Shown piece after piece: positions 18,436 through 26,613 of a stretch of 64,000 nucleotides of DNA (positions are counted from its first letter, which is position 1; each line of letters opens with the position of its first letter). A program made the position numbers and the translations under genes. Origin of the DNA: JAWKOK01 sp963698255. GTDB lineage: Bacteria; Chloroflexota; Anaerolineae; Caldilineales; Caldilineaceae. The stretch is taken from contig CAVOQD010000032.1 in NCBI GenBank assembly GCA_963698255.1, positions 1-64,000 on the forward strand. Direction: 5' to 3'. The notes beneath the pieces were generated by a model. That model did no database searches. It saw nothing but the letters and a program-made list of their open reading frames with translations, and was not told the DNA's origin.

Positions 18436-18677
18436 GGATCCCTGTCACGTCGATTGGCGCGGCTGTCGTGTGCCGGCGTGTCGGTGAAGTCGCCGGCGAA
18501 GTCATCGGTGAAGAGCGGGAGGCTCTCGAAGAGGGTTCTGAAAGGCGCATCGACCGGCAACAGCACCACGGCGTTGCCGACCCGTTGAATGAAGACCTGT
18601 TCACCCTCAAAGCGGAACTCTTTGGGCAGGCGAACGGCCTGACTCTGTCCGTTGCGAAATAGTTTGGCTGTTTTCAT
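18342..18677 (-). CDS. vapB: VapB-type antitoxin
   Basis: The N-terminus MKTAKLFRNGQSQAVRLP is the AbrB/SpoVT-like DNA-binding domain of VapB. The stretch FTDDF that follows is typical of the toxin-binding tail. The open frame gives 111 residues, longer than the usual 75-85, and overlaps the PIN gene by 94 bases. The last 30 residues may be out of frame after an indel near 18440-18470. VapB would neutralise the adjacent PIN nuclease and autoregulate the operon through the inverted repeat at 18722-18742. Confidence 0.78.
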   Translation of the reverse strand: MKTAKLFRNGQSQAVRLPKEFRFEGEQVFIQRVGNAVVLLPVDAPFRTLFESLPLFTDDFAGDFTDTPAHDSRANRRDRDPWQLTLALSVRHPHGQQRRFDCFLTRHSVPR

Positions 18678-18721
18678 GGTGAGTGCTGCGTAATTCGTAC
18701 TGCGTATTCTTCAGAAAATAA

Positions 18722-18742
18722 GTATAGACTTAAAGTCTATAC
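18722..18742. promoter_or_regulatory. Candidate VapB operator
   Basis: GTATAGACTT at 18722-18731 and AAGTCTATAC at 18733-18742 form a perfect inverted repeat with a one-base spacer, centred 55 bases upstream of vapB. On the minus strand it overlaps a TATACT -10-like box. This is the size and position expected for autoregulation by an AbrB-type antitoxin. Confidence 0.55.
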
Positions 18743-18752
18743 CATTGATGGC

Positions 18753-18778
18753 AAAAAGAAAAGCGCCGGAGGGCGCTT
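18753..18778 (-). terminator. Rho-independent terminator of the moe operon
   Basis: On the minus strand AAGCGCC-CTCC-GGCGCTT is followed by TTTTCTTTTT. It would end leftward transcripts from the moeA/moaD cluster before vapB. Confidence 0.7.
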
Positions 18779-18832
18779 GATCGATGTTGTTCTATGAATT
18801 CGTTTGGGCGTAGTCAAACCGGGTTGAGCTCA

Positions 18833-18896
18833 CATTCCGGGATTAGGCCTCGGCCTTCCCGATTTACCCAATTTATTCTGGCCTAATCCCGGAATG
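18833..18896. repeat. 64 bp inverted-repeat element, copy 2
   Basis: The arms CATTCCGGGATTAGGC and GCCTAATCCCGGAATG are identical to those of the copy at 83-146, and the total length is the same. Only the loop differs. It lies between the vapB promoter region and the 3' end of the DUF1952-like gene. Confidence 0.8.
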
Positions 18897-18920
18897 CATC
18901 AACTGACCTTGGGCCTGGAA

Positions 18921-18998
18921 TCCATGAATCTGCGGCAACAATTCGATCTGGCATTTATCCGCGCAGATCAGCCTACTCCGCCAAATCCGCGGTCTATC
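18921..18998. repeat. Intergenic GCGGAT-family palindrome (partial)
   Basis: AATCTGCGGCAAC on the left and CCAAATCCGCGGTCTATC on the right, around GATCTGGCATTTATCCGCGCAGATCAG, match the pattern of the fuller copies at 56523-56616 and 61073-61168. It abuts the 64 bp element. Confidence 0.5.
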
Positions 18999-19002
18999 TC
19001 CC

Positions 19003-19285
19003 TTACCCACCGCCGCGCATTGTCTTCCAATGCAGCCTTTCGAACATGGCGTCCAGCGCCTCTTCGTCGCCGGAAAACTCGACATTGGCCCCGCCGATGA
19101 CCAGCGAGCCGATGTGATTGGGCACGGCCTTGCGCACGACAGCAGACCAATCGGGCGCCACCATCACGCTCTCTTCCGGCCCATCGTTCACCGCCGCTGA
19201 TCTCGACTTCCTCTGCCCCCAGATCGACCAGATATTCCTTCATCAGCCAGAGGGGCACGCCGTGGTAGTCATGTGTCACCTGCAT
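19003..19285 (-). CDS. DUF1952-like small protein (frameshifted)
   Basis: The frame from ATG 19285 (MQVTHDYHGVPLWLMKEYLV) changes near 19193 to NDGPEESVMVAPDWSAVV and ends MFERLHWKTMRGGG, giving about 94 residues. The product resembles the small DUF1952 proteins that accompany molybdopterin genes; I am only moderately sure of this match. Its start overlaps the stop of the moaD-like gene (TAATG), so the two are translationally coupled. No biochemical function is known to me. Confidence 0.5.
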
Positions 19286-19587
19286 TAAATGCCCTCGCCG
19301 ACTGTCGAAATCCGGCCGCCGCCGACCGGCGGGAAGATGCGCACCTGGCCATCCTCGGGGATGGACATATCCAGGCCGTCCAAATAGCGGACATCGCGGC
19401 CGTTGAGAAAGACGTGAATGTTGTTGTGAAGCTGGCCGTGGCGGTCATACAGCTCGCGTTTCGTCTCCGGCCAGCGTACGATCATCTCGTCTAGCAACTG
19501 ACGAAACGTGTCGCCGGGGCCGGTTTCCAGATCAGCAACCGGGCCGCCGATGATAGGGCGCAGGGTGGCGTAGACGCGTACTTGCAT
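19285..19587 (-). CDS. MoaD/ThiS-family protein with residues beyond the Gly-Gly
   Basis: The 100-residue protein has the beta-grasp pattern of MoaD (VRVYATLRPIIGG ... NNIHVFLNGRDVRYLDG ... DGQVRIFPPVGGG). MoaD carries the sulfur for the dithiolene of molybdopterin on its C-terminal glycine. Here nine residues (RISTVGEGI) follow the glycines, so the protein would need trimming to act as a sulfur carrier, or does something else. The ATG at 19587 fits the family N-terminus. It lies between moeA-PBP and the DUF1952-like gene. Confidence 0.75.
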   Translation of the reverse strand: MQVRVYATLRPIIGGPVADLETGPGDTFRQLLDEMIVRWPETKRELYDRHGQLHNNIHVFLNGRDVRYLDGLDMSIPEDGQVRIFPPVGGGRISTVGEGI

Positions 19588-19692
19588 GGTGGTTTCCTGG
19601 TCTTTATATTTGTGCAAAGATTGCGTGGTGGATTACAGAATACTGTGTAATGCGTGCTGCATGGGCAACTCACAGGAAGTTGAGTCGTCGCG

Positions 19693-21648
19693 CTACAACT
19701 CGGCCAGGACTTTGCCCATGTTGATCGTCTCGTAGCCGCCGAGGGCCTCGACGCTTTCGGCAAACTCGGGGCTGCGAATGATGGCCAGCAACGGCGCCAG
19801 CAGGTCACTCTCGTAGTACTCGACTGGGATGACCAGATCGTAGCGTTCGTTGAGCAGGGGCACGAAGTCCAGATCCAGCGCTCTGGCCGCGCCCAGGATG
19901 CCCAGGCCGCAGTCTGCCGCGCCGCTGGCGACAGCCGCTGCGACGGCCAAGTGGGTATATTCCTGTCGCTCGTAGCCTTCGATCTCACGTGGGTTCAGGT
20001 CGCGTTTCTTCAGTTCGTAGTCGAGCAGGACACGGGTGCCGGCGCCACGCTGCCGATTAATGAAGACGACGTCGTCGCGCTGTAGATCCTCCAGAGAGGC
20101 GATGTCCTTGGGGTTGCCCTTGGGCACGATCAAGCCCTGCTGTCGATTGACAAAGCCCAACAGCACAACATGGACGCCATGGGGCGTAAGCAACTGGCGG
20201 ATGGAATCGACGTTGTAGTCGCCGCTGCCCTCATCGAGCAGATGGGAGCCGGCGAAGTGGGCCTCACCGCGCTGGAGCGCCAGCAGGCCGCTCAGACTGC
20301 CCACATGCGCGGACGAGAGTGTCAGATCCGGGTTGGTGCGACGCAGTTGATCGGCCAGCAGATCCAGGGTCAGATCGTGGCTGCCGATCGTCACAATCGT
20401 GTTGTGGATGGAGCGCGATCCGCGCAGCAGTTCGACGTCGACCGTCTCGCCGGCATGGTGTCCCTCGGAGAAGCGCGGAATGGTGACGATGCCGTCGGCG
20501 TTGACCAGCGACATGATCACGCCGGCGCCGCGTGCCAGCGGCGTGGCCACGACCCGGTCGCCCACTTGGCCCAGCGTCACGCGCATAAATTCATCCTCGC
20601 CCATGGGTGACAGCACCTTGCGCGTCAAAATGGCCTGCATCTTTGGTCGCTCGGGCGGCTGGGTTCCTTGCCAGAGATAGAGCAACGGCTTGACGATCAG
20701 GTCGAAGGTCATGGCCGCCGAGACCGGGTAGCCGGGAATGCCGACCAGCGCCTTGCCCTTGGCCGCGCCCAAAATGACCGGATGGCCGGGACGCATGGCG
20801 ATGCCGTGCACACAGAGCCGGCCCAGTTCACTGACGATGGATGCCGTGTAGTCCTCGGTGCCTGCCGATGACCCGGCATTGACCACGACCAGATCGTAGT
20901 CGTCCAGCACCCGGTCAACTGCGTCCTTGATGACGTCGTACTCGTCGGCGACGATGGGCAGCCGCTCGACGATGCAGCCGGCCTCTTCGGCCTGGGCAGC
21001 CAACATGAGCGAGTTGTATTCGATGATGGAACCCGGTTTCAGCTCGCTGCCCGGCGTGACCAACTCGGTGCCGGTGGGCTGGATGGCGATGCGAGGCCGC
21101 CGATAGACCTTGACATCGGTGTGGCCTGAGCCGGCGATGGCGCCCAGATCCTGGGGGCGCAGACGATGATTGGCAGGCAACACCAATTCGGTGGCCACCA
21201 TGTCCTCGCCCATGGCGCGCACATGTCGCCACGGCGCGGTGGATGCCATGATCTCGATGGCGTCGCCATCCTCGCTTGAGACCAAATGGGTGTGCTCGAT
21301 CATGATGACCGCGTTCTTGCCCGCCGGCAGCGGATCGCCGGTATCGACGACGATGGCCTGGCTGCCGATGCGCAGCGCCTTGGGACGGGTCTCCAACGCG
21401 CCATGGGTATCCTCGGCACGCACGGCATAGCCGTCCATGGCCGCGGCGTGGTAGTGGGGCGATGAGATCTTGGCCCAGACCGGCTCGGCGGTCACGCGGC
21501 CGTTGGCCTTGTCCAACGGGACGGTCTCGACGCCGAGCGGCTGCAATAGATTGTTCTCCGCCAGGGTGTTGTGCCAACTGGCCAGCGCTTCATCCAGCGC
21601 CACGTCGTGCAGATAGATATTTCGATCTTTGAGTGCTATGCCGGTCAT
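19693..21648 (-). CDS. moeA: MoeA molybdenum insertase fused to a PBP-like domain
   Basis: The 651-residue protein has a complete MoeA (about residues 1-412: AAMDGYAVRAEDT, VDTGDPLPAGKNAVI, GTELVTPG, VNAGSSAGTEDYT, GIPGYPVSA). A substrate-binding-protein-like domain follows (about 416-651: IVTIGSHDLTLDLLADQL, NRQRGAGTRVLLDYELKK). MoeA inserts molybdate or tungstate into adenylated molybdopterin. The attached domain, also present in archaeal and clostridial MoeA proteins, may bind the oxyanion. The same domain recurs at 17139-17930 behind a PIN domain. Confidence 0.88.
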   Translation of the reverse strand: MTGIALKDRNIYLHDVALDEALASWHNTLAENNLLQPLGVETVPLDKANGRVTAEPVWAKISSPHYHAAAMDGYAVRAEDTHGALETRPKALRIGSQAIVVDTGDPLPAGKNAVIMIEHTHLVSSEDGDAIEIMASTAPWRHVRAMGEDMVATELVLPANHRLRPQDLGAIAGSGHTDVKVYRRPRIAIQPTGTELVTPGSELKPGSIIEYNSLMLAAQAEEAGCIVERLPIVADEYDVIKDAVDRVLDDYDLVVVNAGSSAGTEDYTASIVSELGRLCVHGIAMRPGHPVILGAAKGKALVGIPGYPVSAAMTFDLIVKPLLYLWQGTQPPERPKMQAILTRKVLSPMGEDEFMRVTLGQVGDRVVATPLARGAGVIMSLVNADGIVTIPRFSEGHHAGETVDVELLRGSRSIHNTIVTIGSHDLTLDLLADQLRRTNPDLTLSSAHVGSLSGLLALQRGEAHFAGSHLLDEGSGDYNVDSIRQLLTPHGVHVVLLGFVNRQQGLIVPKGNPKDIASLEDLQRDDVVFINRQRGAGTRVLLDYELKKRDLNPREIEGYERQEYTHLAVAAAVASGAADCGLGILGAARALDLDFVPLLNERYDLVIPVEYYESDLLAPLLAIIRSPEFAESVEALGGYETINMGKVLAEL

Positions 21649-21684
21649 TGGGAATGTACTTATACCTCAATAATGATGGTTGGT

Positions 21685-21963
21685 TTAGAGGTTTCTGTAG
21701 ACCTGTCCTCTTGAGCCGATGGCTACCACCAGGACGATTAATACGTCATCCTTGATAGCGTAGACGATGCGCCAATCACCGACTCGAATCCGATATAGAT
21801 TGTCATGGCCTGACAGCTTTGTATGACCGGGCGGTCGTGGATCTTCGGCAAGAGCATCGATAGCTTCCTCAAGTCGTTGAAGAATGGACTTGGGCAGTCT
21901 TCGCAGAATACGTTTCGGACGTCGCTGAAACTCGATTCGATAGCGATCACTCTGGCTTTGCAT
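21685..21963 (-). CDS. RelE/ParE-family toxin
   Basis: The protein (92 residues from MQSQSDRYRIEF; 98 if the ATG at 21981 is used) has the RelE fold pattern: an N-terminal strand, a helical pair rich in Arg/Lys (RRLPKSILQRLEEAIDAL), the strand KLSGHDNLYRIRVGDWRIVY and a last strand VLVVAIGSRGQVYR. RelE toxins cut mRNA at the ribosome. It overlaps the end of the Phd-like antitoxin gene, the standard antitoxin-first order. The pair sits between two moeA genes. Confidence 0.85.
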   Translation of the reverse strand: MQSQSDRYRIEFQRRPKRILRRLPKSILQRLEEAIDALAEDPRPPGHTKLSGHDNLYRIRVGDWRIVYAIKDDVLIVLVVAIGSRGQVYRNL

Positions 21964-22243
21964 CCAACAAGCCCTCTTCAATGAGTTCTGCTTTGACTTC
22001 CTCCCACGGCTGTGCTGTCGTAGGATCTTCTAGCCATTCTTCATACGCAGCTACAGCCTGACGTTCGAGTTGAATATCCGTCAATGCCTCTTGCACCGCC
22101 AAGAAATCCTCGTAGGAGAGCATTGCCGCGATGGGCTTGCCATATCGAGTGATCACGACGGTGTCATCAGATGCCATCGCCGTGTCAAGCATTTCGCGCC
22201 AGTTATCGCGGGCAACGTTGCTCTCAAATGTTTTTGTGGGCAT
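21947..22243 (-). CDS. Phd/YefM-family antitoxin
   Basis: The 98-residue protein starts MPTKTFESNVARDNWREML and continues VVITRYGKPIAAMLSYEDFLAVQ, the Phd/YefM DNA-binding domain. An acidic C-terminal tail likely wraps the RelE toxin. The ATG at 22243 has GGAGGAAAC in front. Expression is probably from the promoter at 22284-22312, repressed by the antitoxin or its complex. Confidence 0.85.
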   Translation of the reverse strand: MPTKTFESNVARDNWREMLDTAMASDDTVVITRYGKPIAAMLSYEDFLAVQEALTDIQLERQAVAAYEEWLEDPTTAQPWEEVKAELIEEGLLDAKPE

Positions 22244-22283
22244 GTTTCCTCCAAACGAACAAATGTTGTACGACTTGGGCGAA

Positions 22284-22312
22284 ATTGTAGCGTGGGAGGG
22301 TTGTAATGTCAA
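22284..22312 (-). promoter_or_regulatory. Sigma-70-like promoter of the Phd-RelE module
   Basis: On the minus strand TTGACA (22312-22307) and TACAAT (22289-22284) are 17 bases apart, a near-consensus pair. The -35 box begins eight bases after the moeA stop codon, so the toxin module has its own promoter inside the moe cluster. Confidence 0.7.
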
Positions 22313-22319
22313 TATCAAT

Positions 22320-23561
22320 TTAGTGCATCAACACCGTTACCCAATCGCCCTCACGGATCCCGTTGGAATCCAGCGACACCTTGACCATGCCCTCGGCATG
22401 CACCAGGGTGTAGATCAGATTCGACTTGCCGAAGACGGGCACGGCCCATAGCTCGCCCTCGCGCTCTTCGATACGCACCTGAACGTAGTCCTCGCGGCCG
22501 GTGACCGAGGCGACGTTGCGGGCGAGGCGCGCCTGCAACTGCTGTTGCGGCGGCTGGGTCGTGCCCAGCAGAGCGCGGATGGTCGGCGTCACGAAGAGGT
22601 CGAAGATGACCATGGCCGAGACCGGGTTGCCCGGCAGACCGAAGACCGGCGTGCCGTCACAGACCGCGATGATGGTCGGCTTGCCGGGCCGCACGCTCAC
22701 GCCATGCACCAGCACGCCGGGCTGACCCAACGCGGCGATGACATCCACGCTCATGTCGCGGTAGCTGACCGAACTGCCGGCTGAGAGCACGACAATGTCG
22801 GCCTCCTGCTGGGCCTGGCTGGCCGCAGCTTCCAGCGCCGCGCGGTCGTCGGGCACGATACCGGTGCGGATCGGCAGCCCGCCCGCCCGCACAGCCAGCG
22901 AGGCCAACGAATAGGAGTTGATGTCGCGCACCTGGCCGGGCAGAATCGGCTGATCCGGCGGCACGACCTCGTCGCCGGTGGAGATGATGGCGATGCGCGG
23001 CGGACGAGCCACCTCCACTTCGACGATGCCGAGCGCCAGCAGACCGCCGATATCCTGGGGGCGTATCTGGCGACCCGGCGCCAGCACAGGATCGCCGGTG
23101 CGGATGTCCTCGCCGATCTGGATCACATTCTCGCCCTGGGAGGCCGCCGTCATAACCTCGATGCTGCCTTCGGCGCCGCCGCCGTCGACCCGCTGCGTGT
23201 TCTCGATCATCACGACCGCGTTGGCGTCATCCGGGATCATGCCGCCGGTGTGGACCAGTGCGGCCTCGCCGACGCCCAGCTCGACGGTGCTGACCTGGCC
23301 CATGGGCACTTCGCCGGCGATGGTGAGAAAGGCCGGCAGCCCAGGCGTGGCGCCGTAGGTGTCGCCGGCGTTGACTGCATAGCCGTCGACGGTGGAGCGG
23401 CGAAAGTTGGGCAGATCTTGCCGCGAGACCAGTGTCTCGGCCAGCACACGGTCGAGCGCGTCCTCGGTGCGGATGCGTTCGGTCTTCACGACCGGGTGAA
23501 AGTGCTCGATAAACAGACGCCACGCATCCGGCGGCGTACGCACGGTGAAAAGTTCAGTCAT
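22320..23561 (-). CDS. moeA: MoeA molybdopterin molybdenumtransferase (second copy)
   Basis: The 413-residue protein is a standard MoeA without the extra domain: RRSTVDGYAVNAGDTYG, HTGGMIPDDANAVVMIEN, STGDEVVPPDQ, LSAGSSVSYRDMSVD and VFGLPGNPVSAMV. It differs considerably from the MoeA half of the protein at 19693-21648. Two MoeA types in one locus may serve two metals (Mo and W) or the two steps of metal insertion, as MoeA paralogues do in some archaea. The ATG at 23561 begins the conserved region. Confidence 0.9.
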   Translation of the reverse strand: MTELFTVRTPPDAWRLFIEHFHPVVKTERIRTEDALDRVLAETLVSRQDLPNFRRSTVDGYAVNAGDTYGATPGLPAFLTIAGEVPMGQVSTVELGVGEAALVHTGGMIPDDANAVVMIENTQRVDGGGAEGSIEVMTAASQGENVIQIGEDIRTGDPVLAPGRQIRPQDIGGLLALGIVEVEVARPPRIAIISTGDEVVPPDQPILPGQVRDINSYSLASLAVRAGGLPIRTGIVPDDRAALEAAASQAQQEADIVVLSAGSSVSYRDMSVDVIAALGQPGVLVHGVSVRPGKPTIIAVCDGTPVFGLPGNPVSAMVIFDLFVTPTIRALLGTTQPPQQQLQARLARNVASVTGREDYVQVRIEEREGELWAVPVFGKSNLIYTLVHAEGMVKVSLDSNGIREGDWVTVLMH

Positions 23562-23690
23562 TGTGGTTTCGGTCCGTTGTTTCCTGGATATCAAGACGGT
23601 GCAACTATGTTCTGGAGTATAGCATAGTCTTGTTTGGCGTCTGCGCATGAAACCGATTGTCGAAGGTTAGCAGAATATCCCGGCAATGAT

Positions 23691-23771
23691 GTAGGTGCGG
23701 TTTGCAACCGCACGAATCTGCGAATTTTCCAGATGTTGCGCAATTCGTGCACGGTTGCAAACCGCACCTAC
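23691..23771. repeat. Inverted-repeat hairpin, GTAGGTGCGG family
   Basis: GTAGGTGCGGTTTGCAACCG (23691-23710) and its exact complement (23752-23771) flank a partly self-complementary middle (CACGAAT / ATTCGTG). Related fragments occur at about 7489-7514 and 63851-63871. It lies in the 277 bp between the dehydrogenase-like gene and moeA; the rest of that gap shows nothing else. Confidence 0.7.
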
Positions 23772-23838
23772 GATTGCCGAGTTCTGAACGTTGAACAGCC
23801 GCTGCAACGTCAGGGGTGGAAATCATCTCCATTGACGA

Positions 23839-25016
23839 TCACAGATCCTTGATCTTCTCTTCCGTTATGGTGAATTTTACACCGGCCTTGTCCAGTTCTT
23901 TCACCATGCGTCTTGCGCAGTTTCCCGGTGATGACCTTCTCCGGCGTGATGAAGCCGGCCCCTTCGATCTGCCCACGAGCGACCATCCGTGCGGCAATGG
24001 CCCCGGTGAAGGCCGTGACACGGGCCATGGAGGTGAAGTCGAGGGCCTCGTCGTAGTGATCGACCATGTCGATGCGATAGCGACGCGGTCGGCCCTTCTT
24101 GATGCCGCTGACCTCGACGCAAAAGATGGTGATGTCGCGCTCGTCTTCCTCCAGCTTGACGTGTGGGTAGAGCACGGCATCGACTACAGTCTTGGGCGCA
24201 ACTGAAACATCGCCGACCTCGACCGGCTCCAGGCTGAGCAGGCCCAGGTCCCTGAGTGTGGCGATCTTGTCGGCATAGCCGGGCCAGCGCACGGTCTTCT
24301 GCGTACCCAGCTTGATTCCTCTTGAGTGCGTCCAGTTCCAAAAGCCAGGGCATGAAGCCCTCGTGCCAGGCCTCAACCTCGCCCACGCCATCGACCGAAA
24401 ATGTCTCGACGCCGGAGTAGCGTGGCACCGGAATCAATTCGCCATCCTGGGCGATGCGGCTGGCGGCATCGCGGATGGGCATCTTGCGCCCGCCAAAGAC
24501 GATCTTGTAGTTGAGCGGACCGCTGGGCACGGCCGGAATGCCGCCGCACTTGATGTGCACCTCGTCGACCGAATCCAGCTTCTCGGCCAGATAGCGCGCC
24601 ATGATCTCGGTGAGACCGGGCTCGACGCCGCAGCCGGGGATGACCAGGACGCCCGCCTCTGCGGCCGATTGCTTCAGTGCATCCAGTTGATCGGCTGGCG
24701 GCCAACTCAGATCGACCCAGGGCGTGCCAGCAGCGATGGCTGCGCGCAGCCCCAGGGGGATGGCGGTGTTGGGCAGCGCCGCCACGATCACGTCGTAGTT
24801 GCGCATGAGGTCAATGGCGGCCTGTTCATCGGACAGGTCGAGTTGGACTGTGTCAACTTTGTCGCCGCCGTCCAACTTGAACAGTTTGCGTTTGGCGGCT
24901 GCAAGCTGTTCAGCGTCCAGATCGCAGAGCGTGACCTGAGTCACATCCGGATCGCCCATGGCGTTGAAGGCGGCGGCCGGTCCCATCAACCCGCTGCCCA
25001 GTACGAGAATTTTCAT
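23839..25016 (-). CDS. Saccharopine dehydrogenase-like oxidoreductase (frameshifted)
   Basis: The N-terminal Rossmann motif ILVLGSGLMGPAAA and the pattern DVIVAALPNTAIPLGLRAAI, PGCGVEPGLTEIMARYL match the saccharopine dehydrogenase NADP-binding family. The frame changes near 24310 (to KLGTQKTVRWPGYADKI) and near 23915 (to RMVKELDKAGVKFTITEEK), giving about 390 residues in all. Family members catalyse varied NAD(P)-dependent reactions in lysine, polyamine or lipid metabolism. Nothing shows the substrate here, and its place upstream of moeA may be coincidental. Confidence 0.7.
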
Positions 25017-25523
25017 GCTGCCTCCTGAAGAAGTTTGCTGCGTCCATTGTGGATGAGTGAACACCACGGGCGACGGGAAAGTTTCTCAGATCTATGGGAC
25101 CGAAGAATGCCCCTGATCCCAACTTCCCAATCCCCACTTCCAGTTCACCCAATAAGTATGCCTTGACTATCCGGTGATTGACAATGATAAACGGCTGTTG
25201 TAGGATAGCCCCCATTACGGCGTCGTGGCCAATGAGTGGCATCGAGATGACGCATCCTCACGGTGAATCGCAACCATCGGACCTCGAATGTTGCGATCCC
25301 AGCAAAGTCGCTGGTCTGGTTCAGCAATATCGACAATTGACGCTTCTGCAAGGACGTTTGCTGGTCGTTGGTGGAATTTCCCCCCAGGAATTTTATTGGT
25401 CCGCATCCTTCCGCGCGGATGAGGATCCTTCAGCAACGAGACTCTTCGAAGATAGAGGGTCCGACCCCACCATCCGTTTTCGGATAGGTTCAAAACAGAG
25501 TTGGATTTATACCTGGAGTCAGA
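25017..25523. other. 507 bp non-coding stretch
   Basis: This gap separates the divergent dehydrogenase-like gene and the ABC permease gene. Short open frames exist but none shows coding character or a ribosome site. I looked for T-box or other riboswitch features and for repeats and saw none that convinced me. The permease gene has GGAG seven bases upstream of its ATG. Confidence 0.5.
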
Positions 25524-26444
25524 ATGGTACGCTATGTTCTAGCGCGTTTGGCAGGTCTGCTGTTTGTGCTGCTCATTCTTTCCGCCATCACTTTCACGCT
25601 GATGCACGGCATCCCCGGCGGACCGTGGGAGTATGGGCAGCGTCCCTTTTCGAAAGAGCAGATCGCTGCACTTGAGGCACAGTACGGCCTGGACAAACCC
25701 CTGTGGCAACAGTATACCATCTGGTTGTCCGGCGTTGTGCGTCTCGATTTTGGCGATTCATTTGAATACCCCGGCGAATCGGTCTCGGGGCTGATTGCAC
25801 GTACCTGGCCGGTGACGCTGCACCTGGGATTGATGGCCATCATCCTTTCATTCAGTGTGGGAATTCCCTTGGGGATTATCGCTGCGCTTCGTCAAAATAC
25901 CTGGATCGATTATGTAGCCACGCTGATTTCTATTTTCGGCTATGTGACGCCTCATTTTGTCTGGGGAATTTTCTTCATCCTTGTGTTTTCCCTGGCATTG
26001 GACTGGTTTCCGACCGGTGGATGGGATGGTCCGCGCACCTGGGTGTTGCCGGTCGTCGCCTACTCGTTGGCGCCGATCGCCGCCATCGCCCGCTATACGC
26101 GTGCCAGCGTGATTGAAGCGTTACACGCAGACTATGTCCGCACTGCGCGGGCCAAGGGCCTGGGCAAGCGTACCGTTGTCGGTCGCCATGTGATGCGCAA
26201 CGCCATGCTGCCTATGATCACAGTGCTGGGACCGATCATCCCCGATCTCATCACGGGATCCATCTTCATCGAGGCCATCTTCCGCGTGCCTGGGCTGGGG
26301 CGATTCTGGGTGACGAGCACCTTTGAGCGCGACTACCCGATGATCATCGGACTCGTTATGCTCTGGGCGGTTCTGATCGCCATCACCTATCTGATCACCG
26401 ACATCCTGTACGCCTTTGTCGATCCGCGGGTGCGCTACCGTTGA
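25524..26444 (+). CDS. Peptide/nickel-type ABC permease, DppB-like
   Basis: The 306-residue protein has six membrane helices and an N-terminus typical of DppB/OppB (VRYVLARLAGLLFVLLILSAITF). The coupling loop is ALHADYVRTARAKGLGKRTV. It pairs with the DppC-like gene downstream and the family 5 binding protein at 27749. No cognate ATPase genes (DppD/DppF) lie in the window, so these must be elsewhere or shared. Confidence 0.9.
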   Translation: MVRYVLARLAGLLFVLLILSAITFTLMHGIPGGPWEYGQRPFSKEQIAALEAQYGLDKPLWQQYTIWLSGVVRLDFGDSFEYPGESVSGLIARTWPVTLHLGLMAIILSFSVGIPLGIIAALRQNTWIDYVATLISIFGYVTPHFVWGIFFILVFSLALDWFPTGGWDGPRTWVLPVVAYSLAPIAAIARYTRASVIEALHADYVRTARAKGLGKRTVVGRHVMRNAMLPMITVLGPIIPDLITGSIFIEAIFRVPGLGRFWVTSTFERDYPMIIGLVMLWAVLIAITYLITDILYAFVDPRVRYR

Positions 26445-26485
26445 GTCGCCAGCAAGAGTGGAGCCAAACGCCCGCAGTACAAACT

Positions 26486-26566
26486 AGGACGCGGATAACA
26501 CGGATTGAACGGACAAGACCGGATTTTTCCGTGAAAAATCAGCAGAATCCGCGTCATCCGTGTCTC
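26486..26566. repeat. Intergenic GCGGAT-family palindrome
   Basis: GGACGCGGATAACACGGATT on the left and AATCCGCGTCATCCGTGTCT on the right can pair imperfectly around GACCGGATTTTTCC. It occupies the space between the two permease genes. Confidence 0.65.
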
Positions 26567-26613
26567 ATTCGGACGCAGACCTAACAGATGCAGCACCTTT
26601 TGGAGAACACGGC

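Noticed and set aside
25017..25523. Possible riboswitch or T-box leader before the ABC permease
   Set aside because: I could not find a T-box motif, a consistent stem set or a terminator/antiterminator pair.
25178..25675. Open frame in the gap before the DppB-like gene
   Set aside because: Composition is not coding-like and it overlaps the well-supported permease gene in another frame.
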